A stretch of DNA of 61,566 nt from Paludibacterium purpuratum (lineage in GTDB: Bacteria; Pseudomonadota; Gammaproteobacteria; Burkholderiales; Chromobacteriaceae): NCBI RefSeq assembly GCF_004363805.1, contig NZ_SNZP01000019.1:1-61566 (forward strand), written 5' to 3'. Below the pieces are notes generated by a model that saw only the letters and a list, made by a program, of their open reading frames with translations, was not told the origin of the DNA and searched no databases. A program made the position numbers and the translations under genes. Positions 33,770-43,254 of the stretch are shown here, piece after piece. Each line of letters starts with the position of its first letter. Within the stretch, counting starts at the first letter, position 1.

Positions 33770-36700
33770 TTAGACGATATCGCCGCCGTCGGTGGCGGAA
33801 ACTTGTTCCACCTTGTGATCCGAGGCCAGCAGCATATACATGGCCGGTACCACGAACAGCGTGAACAACGTGCCGATCGATAGACCGCTGAAGATCACCA
33901 AACCGATAGCGTGGCGACCGGCGGCGCCGGCGCCCGAGGCGATCACCAGTGGGAATACGCCGAATACCATAGCGGCGGTGGTCATCAAGATCGGCCGCAA
34001 CCGGATGGCGGCGGCGCGTTGGATGGCCTCCAGCTTGCCCACGCCGCGCGCGCGCTCCTCGTTGGCGACTTCCACGATCAGAATGCCGTGCTTACTGATC
34101 AGCCCCATCAGCGTTACCAAGCCTACCTCGGTATAGATGTTGAGCGAGGCGAAGCCGAGGAAGATGAAGATCATCGCGCCGAACAGCGCCAGCGGCACCG
34201 ACACCAAGATGATCATCGGGTCGCGGAAGCTCTCGAACAGCGCGGCCAGCGTCAGGAACACGATGATCACGGCAAACAGCATGGTGACGATGAAACCGCC
34301 GGATTCCTGCATGTACTGCCGGGACGGGCCCGCATAGTCGACGCTATAGCCGGACGGTGCGATTTCCTGCACGGTGTCGCGCAGGAACTGCAGCGCGTCG
34401 CCCTGAGCCACGCCCGGCACGCCGGAAATCGTCGCCGAGTTCTGTTGCTGGAAGCGTGTGATCGATTCCGGTTCGATGGAGTACTTCAGGTGAGCAATGG
34501 TGCTGACCGGAATGACACCGTTCGGACTGCGGATGTACAGATCCAGCAACTGATCAGGATTGAGGCGATCCTTCTGCTGCACCTGCGGAATCACCTTGTA
34601 CGAGCGGCCGTCGATGGCGAAATAGTTGACGTAGCCGCCCCCCATCGCCGCGCTCATCGCATTGCCGACATCCTGTTGCGTCATGCCCAGCGCCGCTACC
34701 TTGTCACGATCCACGACCAAGGTGGCCTGCGGCTTATCGACCTTCAGGTCGACGTCGGCGAAGTAGAATTTGCCGGAACTGCGCACCTTGTCGATCACCT
34801 GCTGCGAGACCTGGTTCAGGTTTTGGAACGGCTCGGTGGTCTTGATCACGAATTGCAGCGGCAGACCGGAGGAGCCGGGCAGCGGCGGGAACTGGAAGGC
34901 CGCGACGCGCGCGCCGGCGATCTTGTTCCAGCGTTGCTGCAGTTCCATCTGGATTTGGTGCGCACTGCGGCTGCGTTCGCTCCAGGGTTTGACCAGCACC
35001 CCGCCGATCCCGGCGTTGACGGTCGGTGTACCGGTGATCTGGAACATCTGCTGATATTCCGGCATGGCCCGGCTGGCCTGGAACATCAGGTTGGCGTAGG
35101 TCAGCATCTGGTTGGCGGTGGCATTCGGGGCGCCGACGACTTGGCCCAGCACGATGCCCTGATCTTCTTCCGGCGCCAGTTCGGACTGCGACATCTTGGA
35201 CATGCCAAACAGCAGCAACATGAGGATGGCGCCCATCACCACCAACACCGGCCATGTCGACAGCAGGTTGGCCAGCAGACGCTTATAGCCGTTCAGCACT
35301 CGTTCGAAGGTGTGGTCGATCCACTGTACGAAGCGGCCGCTGTCCTGATCCGGCTTGAAGAAGCGCGAGCACATCATCGGCGATAGGGTCAACGCCACCA
35401 CGCCCGACACGGTGACCGCCGCGGCCAGGGTGAAGGCGAACTCGGTGAACAAAGCGCCGGTCAGGCCACCTTGGAAACCGATCGGCACGTACACCGCCAC
35501 CAGCACCACGGTCATGGCCAGAATCGGGCTGCCGAGTGCACGCGCCGCATCGATGGCGGCATCCAGCGGCGACATGCCTTCGCGCATGTGGCGGTCGACG
35601 CTTTCCACCACGATGATCGCGTCGTCGACCACCAGACCGATGGCCAGCACCAGTGCCAACAAGGTCAGCAGGTTGATCGAGTAGCCCAGCATCAGCATCA
35701 TGAAGAAGGTGCCGACAAGCGAGAGCGGCATGGCGATCACCGGCACCAGCACCGCGCGCAGGCTGCCGAGGAACAGGAAGATCACGACGGTCACGATCAC
35801 CAGCGCCTCGACCAGCGTCTTCACCACTTCGTCGATCGAGGTATTGATGAAGTCGGTTGAGTCATAGACGATCTTGCCGGTCAGCCCGGTCGGTAGCTGC
35901 TTCTGCAATTCCGGGAACGCGGTGCGCACGCGCTTGGCCACGTCCAGAATGTTGGCGTCCGGCGCCACTTTGATACCGATGAAGACCGACCGCTCGCCAC
36001 TGAAGGCGACGTTGAAGTCGTAGTTCTCGGATCCCAACGTGACGGTTGCCACATCCTCCAGGCGTACGATGGCATCGCCGCTTTGCTTGATCGCCAACTG
36101 CTTGAACTCGTCCACCGTATGCAGGTCGGTCGCGGCGGTTAACGGCACCGATACCATCTGGCCCTTGGTGTTGCCGACTGCCGCCAGATAGTTGTTGCTG
36201 CCGAGCGCGGCGTAGACATCGGCCGCAGTCACGCCATGTGCCGCCATTTTGCCGGCATCGAGCCAGGCGCGTAGCGCGAACAGGCGCGCGCCGAGGATTT
36301 CCGCCGTCTGAATCCCGTCGATGGCATCCAGTTTCGGCTTGACCACGCGCTGCAGATAGTCGGTGACGCCGTTGGTCGGCAGCGTCGTGCTGTAGAAGCC
36401 GAGGTACATCGCGTCGGTGGTCTGGCCGCTTTGCACTGTCAGCACCGGCTGTTGCGCTTGGGCCGGTAGCTGGTTCTTGACCGAATTAACCTGGTTGTTG
36501 ATTTCGGTTAGGGCACGGTTGCCGTCGTAGTTCAGGCGCAGGGTGGCCGTAATCGTCGATACGCCGCTCGAGCTGGTGGACGACAGATAATCGATGCCCT
36601 GCGCCTGGGCGATGGCGGCTTCCAGCGGCTGGGTAATGAAGCCGGCCACGGTCTTGGCGTCGGCGCCGTAGTAGGTGGTGGAAATGGTCACCACCGCATT

Positions 36701-36823
36701 TTGCGTCCGCGGGTATTGCTCGACCGGCAGACTAAAGAGCGAGCGCAGGCCCAGCACCACCAGGAGCAAGCTGATGGTGGTGGCCAGAACCGGTCGCCGG
36801 ATGAATATGTCGGTAAATTTCAT
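33770..36823 (-). CDS. RND multidrug efflux permease (HAE1 family)
   Basis: A 1017-residue inner-membrane proton/drug antiporter with 12 helices and two large periplasmic loops. Characteristic segments are FTDIFIRRPVLATTISLLL at the N-terminus, the helix-4 proton-relay aspartates in LAIGLVVDDAIIVVE (about residue 400), GIDYLSSTSSSG in the porter region, and EVGLVTLMGLISKHGILIVE in the C-terminal half. It is the last gene of the three-gene operon outer-membrane channel - adaptor - permease. Substrates are not predictable. It resembles MexK/MexW-type pumps more than AcrB. Confidence 0.94.
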   Translation of the reverse strand: MKFTDIFIRRPVLATTISLLLVVLGLRSLFSLPVEQYPRTQNAVVTISTTYYGADAKTVAGFITQPLEAAIAQAQGIDYLSSTSSSGVSTITATLRLNYDGNRALTEINNQVNSVKNQLPAQAQQPVLTVQSGQTTDAMYLGFYSTTLPTNGVTDYLQRVVKPKLDAIDGIQTAEILGARLFALRAWLDAGKMAAHGVTAADVYAALGSNNYLAAVGNTKGQMVSVPLTAATDLHTVDEFKQLAIKQSGDAIVRLEDVATVTLGSENYDFNVAFSGERSVFIGIKVAPDANILDVAKRVRTAFPELQKQLPTGLTGKIVYDSTDFINTSIDEVVKTLVEALVIVTVVIFLFLGSLRAVLVPVIAMPLSLVGTFFMMLMLGYSINLLTLLALVLAIGLVVDDAIIVVESVDRHMREGMSPLDAAIDAARALGSPILAMTVVLVAVYVPIGFQGGLTGALFTEFAFTLAAAVTVSGVVALTLSPMMCSRFFKPDQDSGRFVQWIDHTFERVLNGYKRLLANLLSTWPVLVVMGAILMLLLFGMSKMSQSELAPEEDQGIVLGQVVGAPNATANQMLTYANLMFQASRAMPEYQQMFQITGTPTVNAGIGGVLVKPWSERSRSAHQIQMELQQRWNKIAGARVAAFQFPPLPGSSGLPLQFVIKTTEPFQNLNQVSQQVIDKVRSSGKFYFADVDLKVDKPQATLVVDRDKVAALGMTQQDVGNAMSAAMGGGYVNYFAIDGRSYKVIPQVQQKDRLNPDQLLDLYIRSPNGVIPVSTIAHLKYSIEPESITRFQQQNSATISGVPGVAQGDALQFLRDTVQEIAPSGYSVDYAGPSRQYMQESGGFIVTMLFAVIIVFLTLAALFESFRDPMIILVSVPLALFGAMIFIFLGFASLNIYTEVGLVTLMGLISKHGILIVEVANEERARGVGKLEAIQRAAAIRLRPILMTTAAMVFGVFPLVIASGAGAAGRHAIGLVIFSGLSIGTLFTLFVVPAMYMLLASDHKVEQVSATDGGDIV

Positions 36824-36831
36824 GGTCTATC

Positions 36832-37953
36832 TCAGTGTTCCTGCGGTGCCGGCGCGACATCGTTGGCCGGTTGTACCGAGTTGTCGATTACGACCGGGGC
36901 GCCGTTCTTCAGCTTGAGTTGACCGCTGGTAACCACTTCCTGACCAGACTTGAGCCCGGTGAGTATCGCGACTTGGTCGCCACGGGTTTCCCCTGTGGTG
37001 ACAAATATCTGTCGCACCACCTTGTTGCTGCCGGCGACCGTCTTGTCGCTCTGTTCCACGACATAGGCCGTGGAGCCGTAGGCGTTGTAGGAAATGGCTG
37101 TCTGCGGCAAGGTCAGATAGCGCTGCTTCTGGCCGATCGACACATGGGCATTGGCGAACATGCCGGGCAGCAATTTGCGCTCGGGGTTGTCGATCAGTGC
37201 CTCGACCTGTACGTTGCGCGTGGCGGTATCCACCTTGGGATTGATGGCGGTGATACGACCGCCGAAGGTCTGGCCCGGGAAAGTGTCGGTGCCCACGTCG
37301 ACGTGCTGGCCAACCGCTAGGCGCGCCAGACGGCTTTGCGGAATATTGAAATCAAGATGGATCGGATTGATTTCCTGCAAGGTCACGATCTTGTCGCCGG
37401 GATTGACATACTGGCCGGGGTTAATGGCGCTGATACCGATGCGGCCGGAAAATGGCGCGCGGATCACTTTTTTGGCGATCAGGGCCGTCTGCTGTTCGAC
37501 TTGCGCCGTCTTGGCGCGCAGATCGGCGGCATCGTTGTCCACCTGAGCCTGGCTCACGCCTTGTGCTGCCAGTTGCGCCTGATCGCGCTTGAGCGTGATC
37601 GCGGCCAGTTCGGCGCTTGCCTGCAGCGCATGCAACTGAGCGACGTCCGAGTCGGTGTTCAGTTCCACCAGCACCGTGCCGGCTTTGACCTCCTGGCCGG
37701 ATTTGAAGCGCACGCTTCGAACCATGCCGGAGACTTCACTGCTGATTTCTACCCCGCTGACGGCCGATAGGGATCCGACCGAGTTGAGTTGCAGCTGCCA
37801 CTCCTGCGTTTGGACGATGGTCGAGGTGACGGTTTGCGCGCCCGGCTTGGGCGAGTTGGCGATCAGGCTGCGGATGTGCAGGAAAAACCCGAAACCCAGC
37901 AGAATGATCAGCAGCAGCACGCCCCCTAGCATGATCAACATGCGTTTGGTCAT
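36832..37953 (-). CDS. RND efflux periplasmic adaptor (membrane fusion protein)
   Basis: A 373-residue adaptor with an N-terminal membrane anchor (MLIMLGGVLLLIILLGFGFFL). It shows the lipoyl/barrel-sandwich halves (VKAGTVLVELNTDSDVAQL and IRAPFSGRIGISAINPGQYV), a coiled-coil hairpin between them, a beta-barrel domain and a membrane-proximal domain. It bridges the RND permease and the outer-membrane channel. AAGGAA precedes the start. It lies 15 bases after the channel gene and 8 bases before the permease gene. Confidence 0.94.
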   Translation of the reverse strand: MTKRMLIMLGGVLLLIILLGFGFFLHIRSLIANSPKPGAQTVTSTIVQTQEWQLQLNSVGSLSAVSGVEISSEVSGMVRSVRFKSGQEVKAGTVLVELNTDSDVAQLHALQASAELAAITLKRDQAQLAAQGVSQAQVDNDAADLRAKTAQVEQQTALIAKKVIRAPFSGRIGISAINPGQYVNPGDKIVTLQEINPIHLDFNIPQSRLARLAVGQHVDVGTDTFPGQTFGGRITAINPKVDTATRNVQVEALIDNPERKLLPGMFANAHVSIGQKQRYLTLPQTAISYNAYGSTAYVVEQSDKTVAGSNKVVRQIFVTTGETRGDQVAILTGLKSGQEVVTSGQLKLKNGAPVVIDNSVQPANDVAPAPQEH

Positions 37954-37968
37954 GATTGCGATTCCTTT

Positions 37969-39519
37969 TTATCGAATGTTGTTATCGTTGTTGCCAGCCG
38001 CCATTTTCAGGTTGCCGCCGGCCTGCGTCGGGTCGGTGCGATTCCACCAGCCGCCGCCCAAGGCCATGTACAGCATGGCGGTGTCGGCAAAACGCGCTGC
38101 CTGGCTTGAAGCCAGATTCAAGCGTGCTTGCTGATAGGCGCGTTCCGCGTCCAGAACGGTCAAGTAGCTGATGGCGCCCAGTTGATGGCGCTTCTGCGCG
38201 ATATCGCGCAGCTGACGCGTTTCCTCTGCCTGATCCGCTTCGGCATCCAGCGTGCCGGCATCTGCCTGGATGGTGTTCAGGGTATTGGCCACATTCTGGA
38301 AGGCCGAGAGCACGGTTTGGCGATATTGCGCGGCTGCCTGGTCGTAGGCGGCGACAGCGGCGCGGCGATGTGCTCGCAGTGCGCCGCCATCGATCAGCGG
38401 CATTACCAGGCCGGCGCCCATATTCCATAGCGAGGCGTAGCTGCTGCCGCCGTTCATGTCCGTGCGCTGTCGGGCGTAGCTGCCGGATAGCGTAATTTGC
38501 GGATAGAGGTTGGCCGTGGCCACGCCGACTTCGGCGCTGGCCTGGTGCAGCAAGGCTTCGCTGGCCTGGATGTCCGGACGCTGGCGCACCAATTCGGATG
38601 GCAGCGACAACGGCAGGTTCTGCGGCAGGCGCAACGCATCCAGATCGATCTGCGGCAGGTCCGGATCGTTCGGGTAGCGGCCCAGATAGGTCGCCAATTG
38701 GTTGCGGTAAAGTGCCTGGGACTTTTCCAACGCAGGTAGCGAGGCGTTGATTTGCGCCACTTGTTGCTGCTGCTGCAGAACCGCGGTTAGCGGCTGGGCG
38801 CCAAGCTGGTGTTGCTTGATGACGATACCGAGCTGCGCCGTCAAGGCGGCCAGCGTCGCGCGCGTGGCGTCGACCTGGACGCGTGTGGCAGCTTCCTGCA
38901 CCGCGGTGCTGACCACATTGAAAATCAACGTCTGCCGCGCGGCTTCCAACTGATAGCGCTGGTAGTCCATCTGGGCGGCCAGGCTCTCCAGCTCGCGCCG
39001 CCCGCCACCGAATACATCCAGCGAGTACGACACCGTCAAGCCGCCGCTATAAACCGTGAAATCCTTGGGCGGCGGCGAGCCTTGTACCTGACGCTGGCGC
39101 GCGGCGCTACCCTGGGCGTTGATCGTAGGGACAGCCAGCGTGCCCAGCTCGGCATTGTAGTTTTCTTGCGCCTGGCGTACTGCGGCTTCAGCCGCCGCCA
39201 AGGTCGGGCTGTGGGCGAGCGCCTCGCGGATCATGGTATCCAGCTCAGGCGAATGGAAGAGTGTCCACCAGTCGGCCGGCAAATCCCTGCCCTGACTCAG
39301 CGTCTGTTGGACGCCGGCATTGCCGGCATCCGGCGCGGCGATCGGTCGGGTTTGCAGCGATTTGTCATTGCCCGGCCGATAGTCGGCATGGGGCGGGGGC
39401 GTCGGTGTAGCGAAGTCCGGACCGACGGCACAGCCGGCCAGCATGAGACCGGCTATGACGCCGGCCAGACACGACAAACGGCCCGGTAGAGTGCCGGGCC
39501 GAGCGGTTTTTTCCAGCAT
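37969..39519 (-). CDS. RND efflux outer-membrane channel lipoprotein (NodT/OprM family)
   Basis: A 516-residue TolC-superfamily protein. A signal with lipobox LAGC (LAGVIAGLMLAGCAVGPDF) indicates an N-terminal lipid anchor. Two repeated OEP domains follow (ALAHSPTLAAAEAAVRQAQENY and RQRPDIQASEALLHQASAEVG). First gene of the efflux operon, preceded by GAGGAG. I see no dedicated regulator gene beside the operon. Confidence 0.94.
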   Translation of the reverse strand: MLEKTARPGTLPGRLSCLAGVIAGLMLAGCAVGPDFATPTPPPHADYRPGNDKSLQTRPIAAPDAGNAGVQQTLSQGRDLPADWWTLFHSPELDTMIREALAHSPTLAAAEAAVRQAQENYNAELGTLAVPTINAQGSAARQRQVQGSPPPKDFTVYSGGLTVSYSLDVFGGGRRELESLAAQMDYQRYQLEAARQTLIFNVVSTAVQEAATRVQVDATRATLAALTAQLGIVIKQHQLGAQPLTAVLQQQQQVAQINASLPALEKSQALYRNQLATYLGRYPNDPDLPQIDLDALRLPQNLPLSLPSELVRQRPDIQASEALLHQASAEVGVATANLYPQITLSGSYARQRTDMNGGSSYASLWNMGAGLVMPLIDGGALRAHRRAAVAAYDQAAAQYRQTVLSAFQNVANTLNTIQADAGTLDAEADQAEETRQLRDIAQKRHQLGAISYLTVLDAERAYQQARLNLASSQAARFADTAMLYMALGGGWWNRTDPTQAGGNLKMAAGNNDNNIR

Positions 39520-39662
39520 TTCACGCTCCTCGCCGGACAGATGTGCCGGCGCTTATCCTCTGTGAATACTACAAGACGCTACTTTACATGTTTATTGCAT
39601 AGGCATGTCTTGATTTTTCTTGCTAACTTTTTGGAATGGAATAATGCATTCTGTATACAACT

Positions 39663-40403
39663 TCATGAGTCGATGATAATCCGCTGTTGGGACAGAATGA
39701 TGACGGTGGTGGGGCGATGGTCGGTATCGGCAGCCAACTCGGCGAAGCACAACACGACTTGCCGAATGGCGCCATCGACGGCGAGCGCCGCGTACAGCCC
39801 TCGGACAGGGGCGACCATATCCAGTAACCGGATGGCGTTCGGATATTGTAACAGCGGACTAGGGACATCGAGCATGACATCGATATCGCAGAGGTCATCG
39901 ATAAGCCCGGTGCCCCGTTGTTTGAGTAGTGCCTCTTTGCGTGTCCAGCATCGCAGGAAGAGGGCATCGCGCTTGGTGCCGGACTGGGCTTCGATGAGTT
40001 GGCGTTCAGACGGATGGGCGATCAATGGCAGCAGTTCTGCGTTGGTTTGGCCGTGTTTGAAGATCTCGACATCGATGCCGACCGGTCGCGAGGCGCAGAC
40101 TGCGCAGGCGACATAGCGATCCGAGTGTGCCAAGTTGAAGGCATGCCCGCCGTCGATGTAAGGCTTACCATGCGTGCCGACTGCGATGTCAACCGGCCGA
40201 GGCCGGCTAGCCGGTGCAACCAAATGCTGGATCATGCAACGGCCGAGTATCAGATTGTCGCGGTCGATGCGTCGCAGAAAGCGCTGTGCGCGCCGGCGTT
40301 CTTCGCTGCTGAGCAGGGATTCGTCCGCTTGTATCGCACCATGGCGCAGTATCAAAACGAAAACTTGCCCGCGCGCGACGGCACGTCCACAGCACTGGCG
40401 CAT
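39663..40403 (-). CDS. Sfp-type 4'-phosphopantetheinyl transferase
   Basis: About 246 residues from the ATG at 40403. A longer frame starts at GTG 40478; neither has a strong ribosome-binding site, so the start is uncertain. Family motifs: LSSEERRRAQRF near the N-terminus, VGTHGKPYIDGGHAFNLAHS, VGIDVEIF with the metal-binding acidic residues, and FLRCWTRKEALLK. It transfers phosphopantetheine from CoA to carrier proteins. The Sfp class usually serves non-ribosomal peptide, polyketide or lysine-type pathways. No carrier-protein megasynthase is in the window. It lies downstream of ada on the same strand. Confidence 0.85.
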   Translation of the reverse strand: MRQCCGRAVARGQVFVLILRHGAIQADESLLSSEERRRAQRFLRRIDRDNLILGRCMIQHLVAPASRPRPVDIAVGTHGKPYIDGGHAFNLAHSDRYVACAVCASRPVGIDVEIFKHGQTNAELLPLIAHPSERQLIEAQSGTKRDALFLRCWTRKEALLKQRGTGLIDDLCDIDVMLDVPSPLLQYPNAIRLLDMVAPVRGLYAALAVDGAIRQVVLCFAELAADTDHRPTTVIILSQQRIIIDS

Positions 40404-40513
40404 GTGGTGCCAGAAATGGCGTCGCGGCACGCCACGGCGTGCGGGTTCGGCGCTAGCGGGAATGGTCGAGCAGGCCACAATCTCAATCGACAGGCAAATA
40501 GCCTATATACGTC

Positions 40514-41596
40514 CTATCGGCTGTCGTCGCAGCTGTCCGTATGGCGAGCCAGGCTTGCCTCATGCGCCAACAGCCATTGTTTGCGTGCCAGGCCGCCGCC
40601 GTAGCCGGTCAGGTCGCCGTTGCTGCCGATCACCCGGTGGCAGGGGATGAGGATAGACACGCGATTGGCGCCGTTGGCGGCGGCCACGGCGCGTACCGCC
40701 TGCGGGCGGCCGATGCGCTCGGCCTGTTGTTTGTAGCTGGCGGTTTGGCCGCAGGGAATCGATTGCAGCGCTTGCCAGACGGTGCGCTGGAAGTCGCTGC
40801 CAGGCGTGTCGAGCGGAACCGAGAAGGTTGGGCGCGTGCCGGCGAAATACTCGTCGAGTTCGCGTCGCGCTTGTCGGATCGCCTCGTTTTCGCCGGCGAT
40901 GATGCGCGCACGCAAGCGGCGCTGTAGGTCTTCGAACTCGGTCTCCAGCATGCGCCGGTCGACGAACTCCAATAGGCATACGCCTTGCTCGGTGGCGCAG
41001 ATGAACATCGGGCCGATCGGCGTGGTCAGCCGGCTGATCAGTATCACCGTGTCGCGTCCGGCGGCGCTCGGAGAGCCGCCGATGAGCTTGCGGTAGGTGT
41101 AGCCGAAACCGCTGAGCGACTGGTAGCCGTGATCGAGCGCGGTGTCGATGCTGCGCTTGCCGGTCTTCAGCTCTTCCATCGCCTGGTTGATGCGCGTCAT
41201 GCGCTGGTAGGCCTGAAAGGTCATGCCGTAGTGTTTGAGAAACCAGCGCCGCACCGCCTCGGGGCCGATGCCGTCGGCCCGTAAACGCGCATCGCCGATT
41301 TTTTCCTTGGGGTTGGCACGCAACAACGCCATTGCAGAGGCGACCGGCGGCGGCATGTCGTGCGCGTGCTCGGTCGGCCGGCAGATCTTGCACGGTCGAT
41401 AGCCTGCGTCCAGCGCGTCTTTGAAATCGCTGAAAAATTCGACATTCTCGGCCTTGGGCTTGCGCGCCCGGCAGGTGGCGATGCAGAACACCGACGTGGT
41501 GCGCACGCCGACGTAGAAGGTGCCGATGTACTCGGGGGAGCGGTCGAGCAGCGCCTGGTAGTAGCGCTGGATCTGAGCGGGGTCGGTGATGCGCAT
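40514..41596 (-). CDS. ada: Ada: methylated-DNA repair methyltransferase and transcriptional activator
   Basis: A 360-residue three-part protein. The N-terminal zinc domain has C38, C42, C69 and C72 in the same positions as E. coli Ada; C38 accepts methyl from phosphotriesters. An AraC-type DNA-binding region follows (AVRRWFLKHYGMTFQAYQRM). The C-terminal O6-methylguanine methyltransferase domain has ILIPCHRVIGSNG with the acceptor cysteine and a GRPQAVRAVAAANGAN motif. It repairs alkylated DNA and activates the adaptive response once methylated. No alkA or alkB lies beside it. Confidence 0.95.
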   Translation of the reverse strand: MRITDPAQIQRYYQALLDRSPEYIGTFYVGVRTTSVFCIATCRARKPKAENVEFFSDFKDALDAGYRPCKICRPTEHAHDMPPPVASAMALLRANPKEKIGDARLRADGIGPEAVRRWFLKHYGMTFQAYQRMTRINQAMEELKTGKRSIDTALDHGYQSLSGFGYTYRKLIGGSPSAAGRDTVILISRLTTPIGPMFICATEQGVCLLEFVDRRMLETEFEDLQRRLRARIIAGENEAIRQARRELDEYFAGTRPTFSVPLDTPGSDFQRTVWQALQSIPCGQTASYKQQAERIGRPQAVRAVAAANGANRVSILIPCHRVIGSNGDLTGYGGGLARKQWLLAHEASLARHTDSCDDSR

Positions 41597-41790
41597 GCGG
41601 ATTCTCCTGTGCAGGCGCCTACCTTAGAGCCGAGCCCTCGCATGGCGCAACCGAAAAACGGACGACTATTTTGCGTTGTTGGCATGGCTTTCACTTGTCA
41701 TTTTATGAATTTGTATATACAACTATGTTTGTCGCTTTCAATCCGCATCAGACGGAGGGCGGCACCACACGACAAAGGAGAGACCATCAT

Positions 41791-43188
41791 ATGCAACAAG
41801 CAGCCAACACGGCCGCCTCGACACTGATCGAGCGTCGGTCCATCGATTTCATCCCGGAGGCCGAACGCCATGGCAAGGTGTTTAGCCAGTTCACGCTGTG
41901 GCTGGCCGCCAATCTGCAGATCACCGCGGTGATTACCGGTGCCTTGGCGGTCGTACTGGGCGGCGATATTTTCTGGTCGATCGTCGGCCTGTTGATCGGC
42001 CAATTGATCGGCGGCGCGGTCATGGCGCTGCATGGTGCCCAAGGGCCGCGCCTTGGGCTGCCGCAGATGATCGGTAGCCGGGTGCAGTTCGGCATGATCG
42101 GGGCGGTACTGCCGCTGGCGCTGGCCTGCGTTATGTACCTGGGGTTCAACGCGACCGGCATGATCCTGTCCGGCCAGGCGCTCGGACAGTTGCTGCACGC
42201 CAGCGACCAGACCGGCATCCTGATCTTCGCCGCAGTGGTGATGGTGGCGGCGACGTTGGGGTACCAAGCGATCCATCGGCTCGGCCGCTTTGCCAGCATC
42301 CTGGGGGTGCTGGCATTCCTTTATCTGTTTGTGCGCCTGTTGCAAGGAGAGGATCTGGCGGCGTTGGTCGCGGCCCACACGCATTTCGATGCGGCGGCCT
42401 TCCTGACCGCCGTGTCGCTATCGGCTTCGTGGCAGATCGCCTTTACGCCCTACGTGTCCGATTATTCGCGCTATCTACCGTCGAAGACGTCGCCGTGGCG
42501 CACCGGGCTTGCCATCGGTCTGGGCTCGGTGATCGGTTCGCAGATCGCCATGTCGCTGGGGGTCTTGGTGGCGGCCATCGGCGGGGCGGCATTCCGCGGT
42601 CACGAGGTGGCTTACTTCGTCGGGTTAGGGGCGACCGGCACCATCGCCGCGATCCTGTTTTTCTGCGTGGCCTTCGGCAAAGTCACCATCTCCACGCTGA
42701 ACGCCTACGGCAGCTTCATGTGCTTTAGTACCATCGCCAGCGCTTTTGGCGGCCAACGCGCCATTCGTCCGCTGCGCCGCTGGCTAACCATCTTGGCCAT
42801 GGTGCTGATTTCGGTGTCGATCGCCGTGTCGGCGCAACATAGCTTTCTCCCGCTGTTCAAGCACTTCCTCTTGTTCCTGTTGGCGTTCTTTACGCCATGG
42901 AGCGCCATCAATTTGGTGGATTTTTATCTGCTCAGTGCGGGCCGAGTGGATGTCGATGCGCTGGGGGATACGCGCGGGCGCTACGCCGGTATCGCCTGGA
43001 CCGGCCTGATCGTTTACCTGATCGGTATTGCGGTGCAACTGCCGTTTATCGATAGCGCGTTCTATAGCGGACCGATGGTGGCCCGATTGGGTGGTGCGGA
43101 TATTTCGTGGTTGGTGGGTTGGTTGGTGCCGGCGGGGCTGTATTACCTGGCCGGGCAGCAGCGCCGGGCTGTGCCGCAGGCGGTGTGA
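41791..43188 (+). CDS. NCS1-family purine/cytosine-type permease
   Basis: A 465-residue membrane transporter with about 12 helices. The ATG at 41791 follows AAAGGAGAG; the open frame upstream has no such signal. N-terminal SIDFIPEAERHGKVFSQFTLWLAANLQI is typical of the Fcy/purine-cytosine permease branch, with PYVSDYSRYLP in helix 6 and a late FFTPWSAINLVDFYL segment. It differs from the CodB-like carrier at 29444. The substrate is unknown. It is monocistronic and shares a bidirectional terminator with maeA. Confidence 0.9.
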   Translation: MQQAANTAASTLIERRSIDFIPEAERHGKVFSQFTLWLAANLQITAVITGALAVVLGGDIFWSIVGLLIGQLIGGAVMALHGAQGPRLGLPQMIGSRVQFGMIGAVLPLALACVMYLGFNATGMILSGQALGQLLHASDQTGILIFAAVVMVAATLGYQAIHRLGRFASILGVLAFLYLFVRLLQGEDLAALVAAHTHFDAAAFLTAVSLSASWQIAFTPYVSDYSRYLPSKTSPWRTGLAIGLGSVIGSQIAMSLGVLVAAIGGAAFRGHEVAYFVGLGATGTIAAILFFCVAFGKVTISTLNAYGSFMCFSTIASAFGGQRAIRPLRRWLTILAMVLISVSIAVSAQHSFLPLFKHFLLFLLAFFTPWSAINLVDFYLLSAGRVDVDALGDTRGRYAGIAWTGLIVYLIGIAVQLPFIDSAFYSGPMVARLGGADISWLVGWLVPAGLYYLAGQQRRAVPQAV

Positions 43189-43201
43189 GCGTTCGCCATT
43201 G

Positions 43202-43235
43202 AAAAACCCCGTCAAGCATCTGCTTGACGGGGTTT
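43202..43235. terminator. Bidirectional terminator between the permease and maeA
   Basis: A near-perfect inverted repeat AAAAACCCCGTCAAGCA / TGCTTGACGGGGTTTTT with a 2-base loop has A/T runs on both sides, so it can end transcripts from both convergent genes. Confidence 0.94.
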
Positions 43236-43254
43236 TTGCGTTTCTCCGGCCGGT

